DNA from: DASZPL01 sp035550315
GTDB lineage: Bacteria; Actinomycetota; Actinomycetes; JAFAQI01
NCBI GenBank assembly: GCA_035550315.1
Contig: DASZPL010000011.1
Span: 1 to 6,363, forward strand
DNA: 6,363 nt
Direction of reading: 5' to 3'
Shown: positions 4,880-6,363 of the stretch, piece after piece
Position numbering within the stretch: position 1 is the first letter of the stretch
Layout: every line of letters starts with the position of its first letter
The notes under the pieces: generated by a model
Databases searched by the model: none
Told to the model about the DNA's origin: nothing
The model's input: the letters and a program-made list of their open reading frames with translations, nothing else
Position numbers and translations under genes: made by a program

Positions 4880-5631
4880 GCCCGGGCTCGTTGTCGGGTC
4901 CGCCGTGACTTGTTACGCCCTGACGCGATGACGTCAGCTTCGGTGCCGAGGTAGCGCTGCAAGAGGTCGCTGTGGCTCAGCTCGTCCGGCTCTCCGGCAA
5001 ACACGATGCGCCCGCGCACCAGGACATAAACCAGGTCGGCGAGGCCGAGCACCTTCTCGACGTACTGCTCGACGACGAGCAGGCTCGTGCCCTCGGCGGC
5101 CAGCCGCGCCAAGAACTCGAAGATCTCGTCCACGACCATCGGTGCCAGGCCGAGCGAGATCTCGTCGATGAGTACGACGTCGGGCTGCTGCCCGTAGACC
5201 CGGGCGAGGGCGAGCATCCGTTGCTCGCCGCCACTCAGCGTGCCGGCGGTCTGGCCGAGACGTTCGCCGAGCCGCGGAAACGCCGCGATCGCCCGCTCCA
5301 ACGCCTCGGTCTCGCGGCTGCGGCGGGCGAACATCCGCAGGTTCTCGGCGACGGTCAGTTCGGCGAAGATCGAGCCGGACTCGGTCACGTGGCACAAGCC
5401 GTTCGCGGCCAGCCGGTGCGGCCGGCGGCCGGTGAGGTCGACACCGTCGAGCCGCACCTGCCCGGCGGTGGGAGCGAGCAGGCCCGACGCCACGGCCAGC
5501 ATCGTCGACTTGCCCGCGCCGTTGGGTCCGAGCAAAGCGACGACCCGGCCGGCGGGGACGGTCACCGTGATGTCGCGCAGCACGGTCGTGCCGCCGTATC
5601 CGGCGGTCACCGCGTCGAGCTCGAGCTTCAT
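4876..5631 (-). CDS. livF: Branched-chain amino acid-type ABC transporter ATP-binding protein (LivF-like)
   Basis: This 251-residue ATPase is one of the paired nucleotide-binding subunits that power a Liv-type (HAAT family) importer at the cytoplasmic face. Walker A is GPNGAGKST at 35-43, the signature is LSGGEQ at 132-137, and Walker B is VVLIDE at 152-157 followed by the LivF hallmark SLGLAP. The switch position carries Gln189 (VVEQY), as is normal for LivF. Two departures from the usual LivF text are visible: I158 where Pro is common after D-E, and ESGSIF at 84-89 where the family usually has E-G-R-x-x-F. The C-terminus ends in a basic tail (RNKSRRTRQRAR, 239-250). The start ATG overlaps the LivG-like stop by four bases, and its own stop overlaps the amidase start the same way. 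Substrate specificity lies in a binding protein outside the window, so branched-chain amino acid, urea or short amide are all possible. Confidence 0.88.
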   Translation of the reverse strand: MKLELDAVTAGYGGTTVLRDITVTVPAGRVVALLGPNGAGKSTMLAVASGLLAPTAGQVRLDGVDLTGRRPHRLAANGLCHVTESGSIFAELTVAENLRMFARRSRETEALERAIAAFPRLGERLGQTAGTLSGGEQRMLALARVYGQQPDVVLIDEISLGLAPMVVDEIFEFLARLAAEGTSLLVVEQYVEKVLGLADLVYVLVRGRIVFAGEPDELSHSDLLQRYLGTEADVIASGRNKSRRTRQRARA

Positions 5632-6363
5632 GTCAGCGAAGCCGGCACGGCGCTGGCCACGCCGCCGAGGTAGGCGGCACGCACGACGTCACTCTGCTGG
5701 GTCTGCGCCGGCGTGCCGGTGAAGATGAGGTGGCCGAAGTCGAGCACGTGGATGCGCTCGCACAGCTGCATGACGAGGCTCATGTCGTGCTCGACGAGCA
5801 GGATGCCGGTGCCGAGGGTGTCGGCCACGCCGCGCACCACCGCAGCGAACTGCGCGGTTTCGGCATCGTCGAGGCCCGAGGAGGGCTCGTCCAGCAGCAG
5901 GAAGCGGAAGCCGCAGGCCAGCACCCGGGCGAGCTCGACGAGCCGCCGTTGTCCGGTGCTGAGCGCTGTCAGCGGTGTCGCCGCGAGCGTGGCGAGCCCG
6001 CAGCGCTGCAGCGCTTCGTCGACTCGCTGCTCGGTTGCTTGCCTGGTCGCGCGACTCACGCGCAGCTGGCGCCACGGGCTGCCGGCGGCAAGCCGCGCCT
6101 CGCAGCCCACCCGGACGTTGTCGCGCACCGACATCGCGGGGCAGACCTCGACCCGCTGGAAGGTGCGTCCCAGGCCTCGCCGCGCCCGTTGCGCCGGGCT
6201 GGCGCCGGTGACGTCCTCGCCGAACAGCCGGATGGAGCCGGCCTTGGGCCGCAGCAGTCCGCTGCACGCGTTGAACACCGTCGTCTTGCCCGCCCCGTTG
6301 GGTCCGATCAAGCCGGTGACGGCGCCGGCCGACGCGGTCAGGCTCACCTGATCGACGGCGACG
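5628..6363 (-). CDS. livG: Branched-chain amino acid-type ABC transporter ATP-binding protein (LivG-like), 5' end off window
   Basis: This is the second ATPase of the importer, partnering the LivF-like subunit. The frame is open to the right edge and the first visible residues VAVDQVSLTASAG match the LivG 'tAVdgVSL' region, so roughly 20-25 N-terminal residues lie beyond the window and the GTG at 6347 is internal. Counting from that GTG: Walker A GPNGAGKTT 15-23, Q-loop Gln64 in GRTFQRVEV, signature LSTGQRR 129-135 (LivG-type rather than LSGGQ), Walker B LLLDEPSSGLD 150-160, and switch His187 in LLVEHDMSLV. GTPAQTQQSDVVRAAYLG near the end matches the LivG C-terminal 'P.eV..AYLG' motif. The stop overlaps the next start (ATGA, 5628-5631). 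Permease and solute-binding genes are expected further upstream, outside the window. Confidence 0.9.
   Translation of the reverse strand, partial: VAVDQVSLTASAGAVTGLIGPNGAGKTTVFNACSGLLRPKAGSIRLFGEDVTGASPAQRARRGLGRTFQRVEVCPAMSVRDNVRVGCEARLAAGSPWRQLRVSRATRQATEQRVDEALQRCGLATLAATPLTALSTGQRRLVELARVLACGFRFLLLDEPSSGLDDAETAQFAAVVRGVADTLGTGILLVEHDMSLVMQLCERIHVLDFGHLIFTGTPAQTQQSDVVRAAYLGGVASAVPASLT

Noticed and set aside
4972..5673. 233-codon plus-strand frame opposite the LivF-like gene
   Set aside because: It is the complement of an ATPase with all motifs intact, with no start signal or recognisable domain.

Overview
The window is GC-rich throughout, with G/C-dominated third codon positions. It contains an F420-type luciferase-like oxidoreductase gene, a tRNA gene with no encoded CCA, and several TAnnnT -10-like elements very close to start codons. 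Together these point to a chromosomal segment of a high-GC actinobacterium (Actinomycetota). No species can be named from the sequence alone.

Layout from left to right. The left edge carries the first 18 codons of a minus-strand gene that looks like phosphoenolpyruvate carboxylase (1-56). Behind it, on the same strand, is a secreted NodB-type polysaccharide deacetylase (121-1233). From 1234 to 1910 there is no confident intact gene. That stretch holds helically phased CCGATT repeats, a 12-bp inverted repeat, a probable broken plus-strand reading frame (1459-1752) and a nested inverted repeat (1791-1846). tRNA-Arg(ACG) follows at 1911-1983. A small SnoaL/DUF4440-like gene (2054-2434, minus) is divergent from a TIGR03617-like F420-dependent oxidoreductase (2485-3531, plus).

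The right half is one minus-strand operon entering from beyond the right edge: a LivG-type ABC ATPase (5' end outside the window), a LivF-type ABC ATPase, and an amidase-signature hydrolase. Each junction is an ATGA four-base stop/start overlap. The simplest reading is import of an amino-acid-like or amide solute by a Liv-type transporter, with the amidase acting on the imported compound or a derivative; the substrate cannot be read from the sequence. The amidase gene converges on the oxidoreductase gene and their coding ends overlap by 14 bp.

I see no CRISPR array, insertion sequence, toxin-antitoxin pair or recognisable defence system. The most unusual material is the non-coding stretch 1234-1910. 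The identified genes are ordinary metabolic and cell-wall genes.
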